In this document: in pieces, positions 35,586 through 47,370 of the stretch
Numbering within the stretch: position 1 is the first letter of the stretch
Layout: every line of letters starts with the position of its first letter
Source of the DNA: Hepsetus odoe
Taxonomy: Eukaryota > Chordata > Actinopteri > Characiformes > Hepsetidae
Assembly: GCA_017165825.1 (NCBI GenBank)
Contig: CM029369.1
Span: 21,583,645-21,647,644 of the forward strand
Direction of reading: 5' to 3'
Length of the DNA: 64,000 bases
Translations under genes and position numbers: made by a program
The notes under the pieces: generated by a model
What the model saw: the letters and a program-made list of their open reading frames with translations, nothing else
What the model was told of the DNA's origin: nothing
Databases searched by the model: none

Positions 35586-38500
35586 ACAGCAGTTACAGCA
35601 GGCTCATTGATGTTATGTTGGTTTATTCATATTTATAGAAGATCACATGCTTACTTGACTTAATGACTAAATTAAATTCTAGTTCTGCAAAATATCAAGA
35701 TTACACAAATTACAACACACATAGATGAACAGGCAAGACATATTTGGAGCACAAATTGTTTCTTTAGAACTGAAGCTATGAGGATGATGTTGCTAAAAAT
35801 ACAAAAGTCAGAACTTATCCAGATTGTCTGCTTCCCTAAATTAAATCTGTTTTTCTTTTAACCTACACAAACCTCATCCTGCTCTTCATTAAGCTGGCCC
35901 AGACTTGATGATGTAATTCACTATTACAGTGAGTAAGAAAAATAAACAAAATATCACAAAAAATATCAAAGGATAACATTGTAGAGAGAATCCTGGATCA
36001 AATTTCTCTTTAATTATGGTCACGAAATGATCATAAAAACTGATTCTAGATCAACAATCTCCTGAAAATTAGAAACTGTTATCAAAAAGGCTGCAGTGTT
36101 TGATCACCTGTTGATATTTCATAGTTTTTTGGGTAACACTTTACTGAAGCAACCACATCTACACAAGCCTTTAAAGGCCTTTAGGAAGGTTTACTCTGGC
36201 CAGAATCATTTATTATAAGGGTTAATTCACCAGTTAATGAAATTAACAATGTATGTTGTATTTTTGGCTTGTTTGCAATATTATTTCTTGAAAACATCCC
36301 TTATATTTTTTTAAGTGGGAAAAGATTCAAAAAACATTTTTTTTCATGTTAGAGTTATTGTAGACTAGAGGTGCCTGAACATTAAAATAGAGTGGATCAC
36401 AGTGGTCTTCAGCTCTGCTGGAGTCACAGCAAGACCAGCGTCATGATGCAGCCGTACAGCCATGCACTATTTCTGAGCAATCAAATGTCATTGCTCTTCA
36501 CCTGAAGTGTGTTAACTGCGTTTAATAGCAGGAGCTTAAGCGCTCGTTTCACGACGATGCAATGTGAACACGTTGCTCTTGGGGTATGCTAATGGAAGGA
36601 TGTAAATTTCAGCATCAAAAACAAGAAAGCAGTGTATAATATTGCATAAGCGACGTGCTTATATTTTAATCTGAAGGGCAATCAGAATTGTTCATGGTTG
36701 AGTTGTAAAACATGTGTTATTGAACAATGACAATATCTAGCAGAATAAAACCATTCAAGCTCAGCAATGTGCACATGCAGTAATACACCAGACATTACTG
36801 AAAAATGATACCTTTCATTCTCTCCGGTTGAATAGGCACAATATTCCAAGGGAGGAGAAAAAAAAGAAGAAAAAAAAACTTCAAAAGCCAGTATTGTTAA
36901 ACCAGCATTCCCTATCCTTCACCACCTTTAGCAGGTATTCTTTTTTTTTTTGTATCTTGTATTTGTTTCTATTGTACTCTGTATTCCATTTCTAACTTTT
37001 CCTGGATTGATGGTTTTTGTATTGTATCAAAGCCTATATGCTCACAGGTCCACAAGCTATTCTTCGAGCCACGCAACAGAGTTGACCTTATACCTTTTTT
37101 GGTTTGAAACTTAGTGGAAAGGGAGCATGAATCGACATTGTGCGAACGGATTTCTCTTGTAAGCAGTTTTGATGGAAATGTGTTGACACTGCAATGCCTT
37201 GCCCAGCCCCATTTTGCATGCCTTTTAAAGCATGGCTGTAACAGAGAGGGCCTGAGATGAATAATTGACTGATCACTGCATAATTCAACACAGCATTGTA
37301 GGAATTCAAGGTCTAGAACATTTCAGCCTTTTTCTTCTTTATTAAAAATGAGGTTAAAGTTTCAATCAACCTTGGGGAAAAAAACTACCCATATAGCGGC
37401 AATCAATGAGCGACGGTAACTTCATATTATCAGGTCCGGCCCTTCTCGCGAGTATAAAAGGTTTCTGTCTCTGGTGTGCGAAACTTGAACTGGGACAATT
37501 TTAGGCAATAATGAAGCCACAAATGCTCTGTCAATCAAACACTCATTGCCATCACCCCTCCCCACTACTGTCGCCACAGTGTTAAGTGTCTCTAGCTGAG
37601 TCGGGGGCCTCAGAATCCACAACTCGAGTCTCTCCACTGGCTGAGAAAGGGGTTTGCATTCTTTCCTCTCTAGCAGGAGCAGTTATTAGCTGTTTGATGT
37701 CTTGTTCTGCTCCAGCTGTTTCAGTGGGGCTTCCCCCTGCAGCTAGATGTTTCATACCAATGCACACATTGTAATAAATTCACTTCAGTAAGAAACATCA
37801 CTATGAGGAACCAACAGCGATGTTTCCAGTGTGCATATTGTCACGTTGTTCATAATGAACATGCGGCCGTGTTCTTACATGGGAGTGTGTGCTTGGCTGC
37901 TGTTGAGCACTCACAGCGGCATCTTCCAGAGGCAGTTATTTTCACACAAGCTTCTTCAGCACTAATGCCAATTTTTGAAGTTCTCTGTGCTCCATATGAC
38001 TGAGAATAACTCCCTGTGTTCAGTCACATTTTAAAGCAACAAGGGGAACAATGAATGGCAAAGGAAGCTCCAGGGCTGTGTTAACCTGGGTCAATTTAGC
38101 ACTTGTTTTGCAGTGCCATCATCTACAGCTGCTGTTTTCCAAATAAAGCACTGCACTAAATGCAACCATTTACTAAGCCTTAAAGGGAACAAATCCTACA
38201 TTTTCCCACTTATGGTCCACTTAAAAGGGTTGTGTAGTCACGTGTTCCAAAAAAAATTTCCAATTCGTTTTCTCATGACCATTTTCCAACCTGTTTCCCA
38301 ATCCCTTTGAGAGAATGGGCTGTTTTTGTTAGAGGCCCTTTTAATAAACGTGACCTCTTTTCTGATTGGCTGCCCTGTATTACAGCTTGTTCAAAAAATG
38401 AAACACTCTTTCTAACTTCAGTGTAAACAGGCAGGCCCCTATTGCTGTAGGGGGTAAATGGATAGATATGTAAGTGCATTGGTTTTTGTGACATCACAAA

Positions 38501-39860
38501 ATCAGTGAACTCAGAACAACTTGATTTACAGATATGCCCTGCATGGAATGAGTGAGCATTATATTTTACATTACTGAAAAAAACCCACCACAATAAAGTA
38601 TTTCGTAGGAAAGTGAAGGAAATGAATTATTTTTAGTGTGCTGGGCTCTTAAACAGAAACACATATGAAGTGGAAGCTTTCATTGCTGTCAACCAAGGTA
38701 TTTATGGACCATAACCTCCATTGTTCTATATTTAAAACTTGTGCTGTCAGGCCACTCCACAGATCAGCAAAGCTCTTAACTTTATTAGTTATTAGGAGTT
38801 TTGTTAATTATACCTAAAGCCTCGCTTGACATTCACCATACCATTAAACTGAATAAAGTGAAAAACTATCAAAGACGTCTCCAAATATCTGACTCTCTGT
38901 TCCTCATCTGGACATCTTTGAGTCAACGAGAAAGGTAATCGGTATGGCTTGATTGAACGCGAGATAGACTTAATGTCATCTAATCAGAAAGACCATTATG
39001 TATTAGTGAGAGCACCAAACAGAATTATCTGACAAGGGGCAGGCCACATTATCTAAATTAACATTTTGCAAGCATGAACATGCAAGGCCGCGGTAGAAAA
39101 TGAAAGGCTACAGGAGTGCGGCCTGCATTTAGACATTCGGGCAGTAATTATTAATTTATGCTTGTCTGTGGTCTTAATGAAAATGAAAGCCAGGAGAAGA
39201 GAACAGGGAGGGATAATGTGCCGTGAAATTGAGTTTCATTTGTTCGGGGGCCACCTTTTAACTTTTCCTTTCTTCCCAGGAAATGAAACCAACCAGAGTT
39301 CTTGTGTGTTTTTCCTCCCCTCCCTCCCTCTCCCTCCCACTCCCCCTTCTCTTCTGGCCAGACACAGACAGTCTTTTGACCTTTGCAGTATCTGTAAATA
39401 TCCTGCCTTCCCCCATAGTCTACTTTATAGACTTTAGCCCAATGATCACTATTGCTTCTTCAATAACCACTGAACGTTAGCTCCTTTATGTTCTATTTAA
39501 CAACGATACACAGAAAGGATGGGAAAATATGAATTGCACTAATGGAGACACTTAAAAAATTTGTATTCAAAGGTTCTTTAGTAAAGGCAACAGTTGAGAA
39601 AAAAAACCATCATGTGACTGGTAAAATAGCACAGTAAGATGTTTTTCTGCTTGATGGAGAACAACGAGTCAGAAACATAATCAGTTCTTCACATGGCACA
39701 AAAACTGTTGTTCATGGCAATTTACAGAACATTTGAAATGTTTCAGTAAAATCAGTAAAGCACCTAATTTATTATTTATTTTTTATAGGTGTTTTATAGG
39801 TGTTACTCATAGCAGCTTGCCTTTATACCTTATTCATGCCTCTACACAGAGAGACAAAAT
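35585..39860. other. intergenic, candidate regulatory blocks
   Basis: No gene recognised. 38.64-39.29 kb is repeat-free and contains TAATTATTAATT at 39145-39156 with GC-rich flanks; 36.36-36.62 kb is similar. A/G-rich run at 36855-36880. Confidence 0.35.
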
Positions 39861-39863
39861 AAG

Positions 39864-40120
39864 TAAAAGTGAAGTGAAAGTTAGAAGTGAAAGTGACTAT
39901 TTGTCATGTAGAAATATGGCACAATACACAGTGAAACACAACAAAATGGATCCTCTGCATTTAACCCACACACACCGTACAGCAGGGCACAGCCATGTCC
40001 TGCACCCAGGCAGCAGTTTTGGGAATGGTACCTTCTCAAGAGTCTCTCAGGGCAACCTGCTCATCTGGGAATCAACCTTATGACATTCCAATTCTGAGGA
40101 CAAGTCCCTATTCACTTGAC
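39864..40120 (-). mobile_element. tRNA-derived SINE (family A), copy 6, degenerate
   Basis: The 3' end (GTCACTTTCACTTC on -) and body are clear; the tRNA-like head near 40070-40120 is badly eroded. Confidence 0.75.
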
Positions 40121-42978
40121 ATGCTCATTAAAACTTTAATCCTATTTCACAGCAGCTGCAAAATCCCAATTTCCACCTTTTCCTCAGTTAATCTATTTTT
40201 TTTTTTCATTCAATTTTTTTTTTTTAATGATGGAAATATTGAACACAATTGGAAATGAAGTAGAATATGTTAATAGGTGAGCAAGCATTTATAAATGTTT
40301 TTATTGTTTATTTGCTTTCACACATACAGATCCAACAATATCTCATTGAAATTAACAGCAAATATATTAATATATATACATTCTTTCTGTTTTAAGGATA
40401 ACCTTAAAGCAGAATCTTCAATTGATTTTTCAGGAGTCAAAAATCAAATGTATAAATGTACAATTTGAGTTTTTGAATTTAGACATAACAGTACTTCTGT
40501 CTGAGCTTACAAAAATAACTCCTGTTACACTTTAAATTATACATAAAACTAAAACGCCTACAAAAGCCTTTCATTTCAACTGACTCATGCACATTTCAAG
40601 ACTAATTCTAAATGGTGTCAGGCTGTGTCACACTGTTTTTGTCCATATTGATGTATTTTGTCCTCAGAATTATGATTATAAAATATAGAAATTGTTGAGT
40701 AGGTTTATATCGGTATTAATGAAAGGTTTATGTGAATTCTGAATGCTGCCTGCATTCTGATATTCCATATGAACCATCATGGCCATGTCATGCTCTACAA
40801 TGTTGCTGAACAAGAGTCATGTTGTTGCAGAACAAACTGATGAGGAGAGAGTGTGAAGCCTGAATAAGCCTCTAGAGTCTGGGATTTTTCTTCATTTTGT
40901 GCCTCTGTCAGAAGGAAAGGTTGGATGGATGCTATGCAAGGAAAACACACACCCCCCTTCCCACATACACACACATGCCCATGTGTGCACACACATACAC
41001 ACAAGCTATTAACCTTCCTCCAGCTCATCAACTTTATTTCGCAATCTTCCTTCAGAACCATTAGAATACCCCGAAGAAATGACTTTCCAATTAAAGGGGA
41101 TCCAGGAGAAGAACGCCTTTTTATCTCCAACTCCTGTTGTTCTTTATTCCAATCATTGAAATTGGAATTGATTTTTCAATTTAGCCACTGACTGCTATGG
41201 ACACACAACAGAGTGGGGGACCAAATAGAGTTGCATTTTGGAATATCTGTTGTGGCAATGCATCCCTCATAAATTCACAGTGGCCACATGCACCTTAATG
41301 TGTTTTCTGGGCTGACACTGTAGACGACAGTCAACAGTGTCAGGTACACTGGCACCCACTGTTAATTCAGAGAGCTGGGATACATCTTGTAATCCTTTTT
41401 TTTTTTTTAAATTAGATTATTTTATGCAAATGTAAATTCATTTTTTCATGTTTATAAGTGGCTTTTTGAAAATGCATGTATGAGAATGGCCAATGACTGT
41501 TTGCATTAAAGAAGCCTGAATGTATATAGAGCTTTAAGGCAAAAGAGTATTTACAGCTTCTGCAAGTTTCTTTTTTTCCAGACTAAATAACACTCAGCAC
41601 TTAACCTCACAAAAGAAGTCAAACTGAGCCTTGGGGTCAAGCAACCGGCCTCAAAAGAAAGAAAAGCGTTTAGTGATGCCTGCCAAGCTTTTACAGGGCT
41701 CAGCTACTGTGCAACCCCGCCTGTAACAAGCCATCAGCGTTTACGCCGTAAAGTCCTCGTGCCTCAGCCTGGCGGAAACAATTGTCTTCTTCCATTACAA
41801 TCGGAATCAGATGTACTTGGTTCTTTCAAGCAGGTTTGTGAAGTCCACAGCAGCCCTGGCAGCTGCCTTCTAATGAGCATTTACTGTTTCCCCAGCCACG
41901 AATGCCACTTTTATAGGGTCAGGTTCAAGGCAAAAGGATTTTCTCACCACTGTTTTACAGGAAACCTTAGAAGAGAGAAGAGGGGGACGGTTTGAGCCAA
42001 ATGATGGCTCACTCTCAGCTTCCTGACAGCTGTGCTGCCTTGTTTGTGTCTCTCTCTGGTTCTCCAGAGCTGTTTAATATATTTGTGCTGCAGGAATACA
42101 GAGGGGAAGATTAATGGACACAAAGGCAGGGTGGCAGTTGTGAAGAGATGCAGGACAGTGCAGGCCAACAGCCATCTGTTCCCCTCTCCGTTACAGCTTT
42201 CTTAATGGAGGACGTGTGGATGGGCTGTGGCAGCCACTGGCCACACTGCAGTGCCTCAGACCAGCCACAAGCTCTTCCAAAAGTATATAAGAAAAAGCAC
42301 ACCCTGCTGTCCAGTACTGTCTCTACAGCTGTTTTCACACTTTAAACCTCATTGCTAAACTTTGGTGTTCCTTCTGCCTTGAGGTTTCATGCTAATGTTG
42401 GTAAGTAGTTTATATCTGCCATTAGCAGTAGTCAATTTTTACATTTCAGAGTGGAAAATGGGCTGCACTACACATTTACTTTTGGATGCAAGAAAAAGCC
42501 TTGCATGGAAGTAGAAAAAGCTTCCCCTTTGTTAATAAGGAAGCCATAAATTTGACAGTCAGGACACATTTTTCAGTGTAAAGAGCTGTAAAGTCATTAG
42601 GACGCGAAAGACAAAAAGCAGAAAGCATCATGCAGTTGCATTCATTTTTGTCCAACCCTTCTGAAAAGCCTCATCAAGCCATAATCTCATATTTATTACA
42701 TATCTTGTCCTAAAAGACCTCTATGCTCACATTTTATTGTCCATGATTTTTCCACAATATAACCACTGTAAAATGCACATGCAGGAGTGACCGTTCCATT
42801 CTCATCATGACCATATATTTAGGTTCTGCATCCAGTCTAGAGACACATATGAAAGTGGCTCTTATCTGACACCTGTAACTTATCAGAGACCAAACAGATC
42901 AAATTTTGGCCAAAAAAAAGGTTCAAATCTGTATTCAGCTAACAGTATTCAACTAATAACGAATCTGAATTAGTTTTA
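40121..42978. other. intergenic, candidate regulatory blocks
   Basis: T-rich runs near 40195-40225. 41.58-42.35 kb is a repeat-free, mixed-composition block without coding features that looks constrained. CA-rich run at 40945-41000. Confidence 0.35.
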
Positions 42979-42989
42979 GTGCTTGAACA

Positions 42990-43200
42990 TGAACTTAGCT
43001 TTCCTCTTTCACTCTTGGTACCTCTGTTTCCCCTTTCTCACTCTTCTTCTCCTTCTCTCTCTCCTATTCTTTTTCTCCTTCTTTTCTTTATCACCATTGT
43101 CCTGTCTCTCTTGTCCTCTCTCACCCCCTCATTATATTTGTTCTTTGTCTTACTATCCAGATTCCCCCCACCCTCTCTCTCTCTCCCTCTCTCACTCTCC
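42990..43200. repeat. degenerate polypyrimidine tract
   Basis: About 200 bases of C/T-rich low-complexity sequence; overlapping open frames are artefacts of it. Confidence 0.85.
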
Positions 43201-44025
43201 CAAATGTGCTTTTACCTCTCAATCAAGTGTGGCTGGTAAAAGTCCAGAACAGTTGCAGCATGTTTAGAGGGACGGAGCTGCAAGTGAAAAGTGATTAAGA
43301 GATCCTCTTGAGGCAAAACAGATCATTCGCCCAGACAAGATGCCGCGTAATCAAATTAAGATGAAAATGTGGAGACGGCCCTTCGGGTTTCTTTTTATGC
43401 GTTTGAAATGAAACAGAGATGTCCTCGGAACTTCATCAAATATTGGCCTCGGCTCAAACGCTGAACAATATCCAGCCAATGCGCTCCCTTCACCAGCGCC
43501 TGACAGGTTATAATCAGCAGCAAGGTTTAATAGGCCTCAAAACTTTGGGGTTATTAGTCAGAAACAACAGCCCTCGCTTCTTGCTTTCCGTGCTTATTCT
43601 CATTTCGCCAAACCTCCTAATGTTAAACAACAACCTTGGTTTTCTCTAGCGGTGTCGACATCTGTAAAGCAAAATGAAGTTTCCTCTCTGAGTATCAATC
43701 TTGTAATTGAGCTCTTGGAGGCGCCTACGTGAGGCGCACACACAAGCACCCTCTCTGCTGTCAGATCCCCACGCTGCTCTGCCCTGGGCTGTCATGCTGA
43801 AGAGGGCTTCCTCTCTCCTCCTCTCTCTCACTGCTCTCTGCCTCGCTGGGCCCTGAGCTGGGAGCACCAGGGCCAACTACACACATCGGGTTTCAATTAT
43901 TCTGAATACGCAGAATCTCCCCTATAATGAGCCATGACATGGACATGTAGTTGAGTTGTAGATTGGATTTAATTGTTTTCTCAGTGGTGACTTCAATAGA
44001 ATAACACAGCGCGAAGGGGTGGGGG
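43201..44025. other. intergenic, candidate regulatory block
   Basis: 43.28-43.65 kb is unique, moderately GC-rich and noncoding, containing TTTAATAGG and GCGTAATCAAATTAAG. Likely regulatory if conserved. Confidence 0.3.
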
Positions 44026-44470
44026 GGCAAAGAGAGAGAATTAGAGAGAGAGATTAAAAAAGAATGGGAGATAAGTGAGGGAGAGAGAGTGCATGATAAA
44101 GAGAGTGCAAATAATGTGATGAGGAGAACAAGCAGAGAGAGAGAGAGAGAGACACCAAAGAAAAGACAAAGAAAGAAGGGAGAACAGGGAGAGAGAGACA
44201 GAGGCAGAATGGGAAAGTGAGAAAGGAGAAAGAAGGATTGAACTGGTACAGAAAATAGAGCAAGGGATAGGTAGCTGAAGAGAGAAAAAAGTTTAAGAAG
44301 AGGAAGAGACAAAGCAAGGAAAAAGTGGGGCACAGGAAGAAGCTGGGAGGGAAAAGGAGAAAGAGAAAGAAAAGAGATGGAGAAAGATAGAAAGAGAAAG
44401 AGAAGAGGGAACAATGTAAGAGGGAGAGAGAGAGAGGATCTGGATAGTAAGAGAGAAAGATAAAGAAACT
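44026..44470. repeat. degenerate polypurine tract
   Basis: About 445 bases dominated by GA and AAAG on the + strand. The long Leu/Ser/Phe-rich open frames opposite it are spurious. Confidence 0.9.
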
Positions 44471-46309
44471 GAGGCCTCTGATCTTTTCCCCCGTAACACA
44501 AATCTCTTGCTGAGGCGAGAGCTGAGCTGTGTTGTGGAACTGGAGCGTTCGTGTCTTCTCTCCCAGTTGTAATACAACCCTGTGTGTCCTGCTGTCGCAA
44601 TCCAATGGATCATGTGGAAGTTTAAGTGAGACTGAATTAAATATTAACCTGATCTGACACAGCCCCTCTGTCTACACACACCGCCGCACTTCACAGTGAT
44701 ACAATTAAAACCGGAGCCTAACACTCTATCCCTGCTGAATGCCGTCAGGAACATGCTACTTTACAGACTTAAAATAAATCTTGTCTTAATCTATTGAAAA
44801 CCTGACAAGTAGAGCCCAAGGTTTCAAGGCACTTAGCTGAGTAGTGTAGAAAAAGGAGCCCTACATTATTTATACCCTTTAATGGTGCCGCAATCCTCCG
44901 CATGTGAATCAGCAACAGCACAATGTGCTGAAATAACCACAGCTGTAATCAAAGCCATACACACTCCTCCTCTCTTCTCCTCCTCTAACTGCTGGGTCAA
45001 TGGGAGTCATCTTTGCATTGAGCACATTCTTTATGGGAGATTATCCCTTTTAATAGAGATTAAGGAGTGCAAGGTGCGGTCTTTTTTCCTCCTTCTGCCC
45101 AGATAAGATCTTCATGTGTAAGCTACTGAGGGTAAATACTGGTACCGGTGGGACGGCACAAAGCATGTGCAGGCTTTAACTCTGTAAATACTGCACGAAT
45201 GAAGGGCATCAGGCAGTTTTTCCAACAACGTTATCCATCTGCATGCAAGAAATCCCAATTCTCTGATAGCCAAGTTTTGATCCTTATGAGCATTACATTG
45301 CAGAGTACAAGATCTGCTGTATGAAGAACCTGGATCTTGAGTTGAGGTCCTTAGTTTATCTGTTTCTATCTGTTTCTCAGCTTCCTTCCAAAGTTTCTCA
45401 CATCAGCATCTCTGGTGGTGTATCAGACCTGTTTTTTGAGCACACGTGATCATAATGACAAGCTTTTTCCAGTAAAGCATTAGGAATCTGTTATTATCTC
45501 AAAAACCTGGAAACTGTTTCAGTTATTCAATTAAAACTACAAATTTAGAAAAAGAAAAAAAAACAAGATTGCCAGCATAGGAAAGTTATATAGACTTTTG
45601 AAGTCTCTAAAAGAATAAAGTCATTATGTCTGTTTCTAGTTAACAGAAGACCTTGAGTAGGACATGGCATAACTAATATCATATTTAAAATGATGTCAAT
45701 ATTTGTATTCCAGTAAGGTAACAGCATATTATTGAAAAATTGTATTATATATATATATATAATTATTAAATAATTATTATATGTAAAAAATATGTTTAGC
45801 ATTTCGATTTTCTTAGTTTAGAACGCAACGTAAGATGCCCTAGATAGTCCCTAGATCTCTCTTTATCATTATCAAAATTCTAGATGAACAGTCATTAATA
45901 AATAGAAACCACAGAAAATGAGAGCATGCATGTAGCATGTAAAGATCTGGAATGAGATCTATTACTAGTGTTTGTTAGTAGACTTTAAACTTCTTTCTGA
46001 AGTAAACACACAAATTTGGGCTATAAATAAAAATGAATTTAGTTGTCATTTTCATTTAAACTAGGAATAGTACAAATGATTAGTTCGTGTTTTAATGTTT
46101 GTAAAGATTTTACATCTACAAGTAATGCAAATTTACATCTACAAGTACATTTACAAGTATATTTCAATAACTTAGCCTTACCTTAGTGATACCAAGGTAC
46201 TCATACTTCCATCTATCATGTCTCTGTATGTCTTAGTTTTTACCTCTGGTCATAGTATATACTCAGTTTTGTGCTTACAATTGAAAAGTGCTGATCAGTC
46301 ATGACCACC
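44471..46309. other. intergenic, candidate regulatory block then AT-rich
   Basis: 44.62-45.20 kb is repeat-free and mixed in composition; 45.5-46.3 kb is AT-rich with a short AT run at 45745-45765. Confidence 0.35.
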
Positions 46310-46458
46310 TGAAAGTGAAGTGAAAGTGACTATTCTTGTCATTGCGAGGTCACAGCACAGCACACAGTGAACCACAACTAAATTGGACCTCTGCATTTGA
46401 ACCCACAATCTTCCGATCATGTGGCCAACTCCTTAACCACTAGCCCACCACTGCCCTT
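46310..46458 (-). mobile_element. tRNA-derived SINE (family A), copy 7, internally deleted
   Basis: The 3' end (46310-46390) is joined directly to the tRNA-like head (46400-46458), with the middle of the element missing. A short extra CTAGGCCACC piece follows at 46461-46472. Confidence 0.8.
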
Positions 46459-46518
46459 ACTACTAGGCCACCTACAGAAAGACATAAAACCAGTTGTAAA
46501 AATATTGTTTAAATATGA

Positions 46519-46753
46519 TGTGACTACCCCTGTCATTGTGAAACACAGCATAGCACAACACAACAAAATTCAGCCTCTGCATTTCACCCATGCACACACG
46601 GGCAGCAGGGGGCAGCTATTGAAAGTGCCCAGGGAGCATTGATGGGAATGGTACTTTGCTCAAGGGTTCCTAGGGGGCAACCTACTGGTGAGGGAATCAA
46701 ACCCACAATCTTCCAAACCTGGGCAACTCCCTAACCACTAGGCCACCACTGCA
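46519..46753 (-). mobile_element. tRNA-derived SINE (family A), copy 8
   Basis: Near full length on -, with head GTGGTGGCCTAGTGGTTAGGG (46727-46752). It sits 60 bases from copy 7 in the same orientation. Confidence 0.85.
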
Positions 46754-47111
46754 GACGTCCTCATTACTTTATTAAATATTCTATTCTTTACCTTAATCAG
46801 ATGTGCTGAAGCATGATGTCAGATAATAAGACAGATGAGTCTAATTGTTGCCTGCATACACAGAAGCAAAAACACAGAATTGAGACAGATTCTTCTTTTT
46901 TGTGATATGTATAATTTACTGAAAGGACAGACAAGTTAATGTTTCATTGCTACTCATTTCTTGAACTATATACAAATATGTGTAGAATAACTACATAGGT
47001 GAAGACAAGTCTTTTAATTTATTATACAAATATATAAATGTTTTACTCTAACTTCTTTCTCTTTTACTCTGGTTATTAATGTTATAGAGGATTCAACTAA
47101 ACCCATTATTT

Positions 47112-47370
47112 GATAGTGGTGGTGGTGCTATTGCCTGACAGTGAGAAGGTCCTGGGTTTGGTTCCCAGGCTTGGCAGTCTGGGTTCTTTCCGCGTGGAGC
47201 TTGCATGTTGTCTGCATAGGTTTTCTCAGGGTGCTTTCACCATCCAAAGACATCTACGCCAGAGGGATTGGAGATGCCCACAGGTGAGAGTGTGTTTTTT
47301 TCTGTGTCATCCCTGCAAAGAACTGGTGTTCTGTCCAGGGTGTTTCCCTATGACTCAAATAAGGACAAGC
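47112..47370 (+). mobile_element. tRNA-like dispersed repeat (family C)
   Basis: Contains GGTCCTGGGTTTGGTTCCCAGG (B-box-like) and then the widespread fish repeat phrases GTGGAGCTTGCATGTTGTCTG, CCAAAGACAT and CTGTCCAGGGTGTTTCCC. A SINE-like element of uncertain family; diverged. Confidence 0.65.

Noticed and set aside
43893..44605. Overlapping Leu/Ser/Phe-rich open frames up to 235 codons on the - strand
   Set aside because: They coincide exactly with a polypurine tract on the + strand; two frames are open at once, as expected for low complexity.
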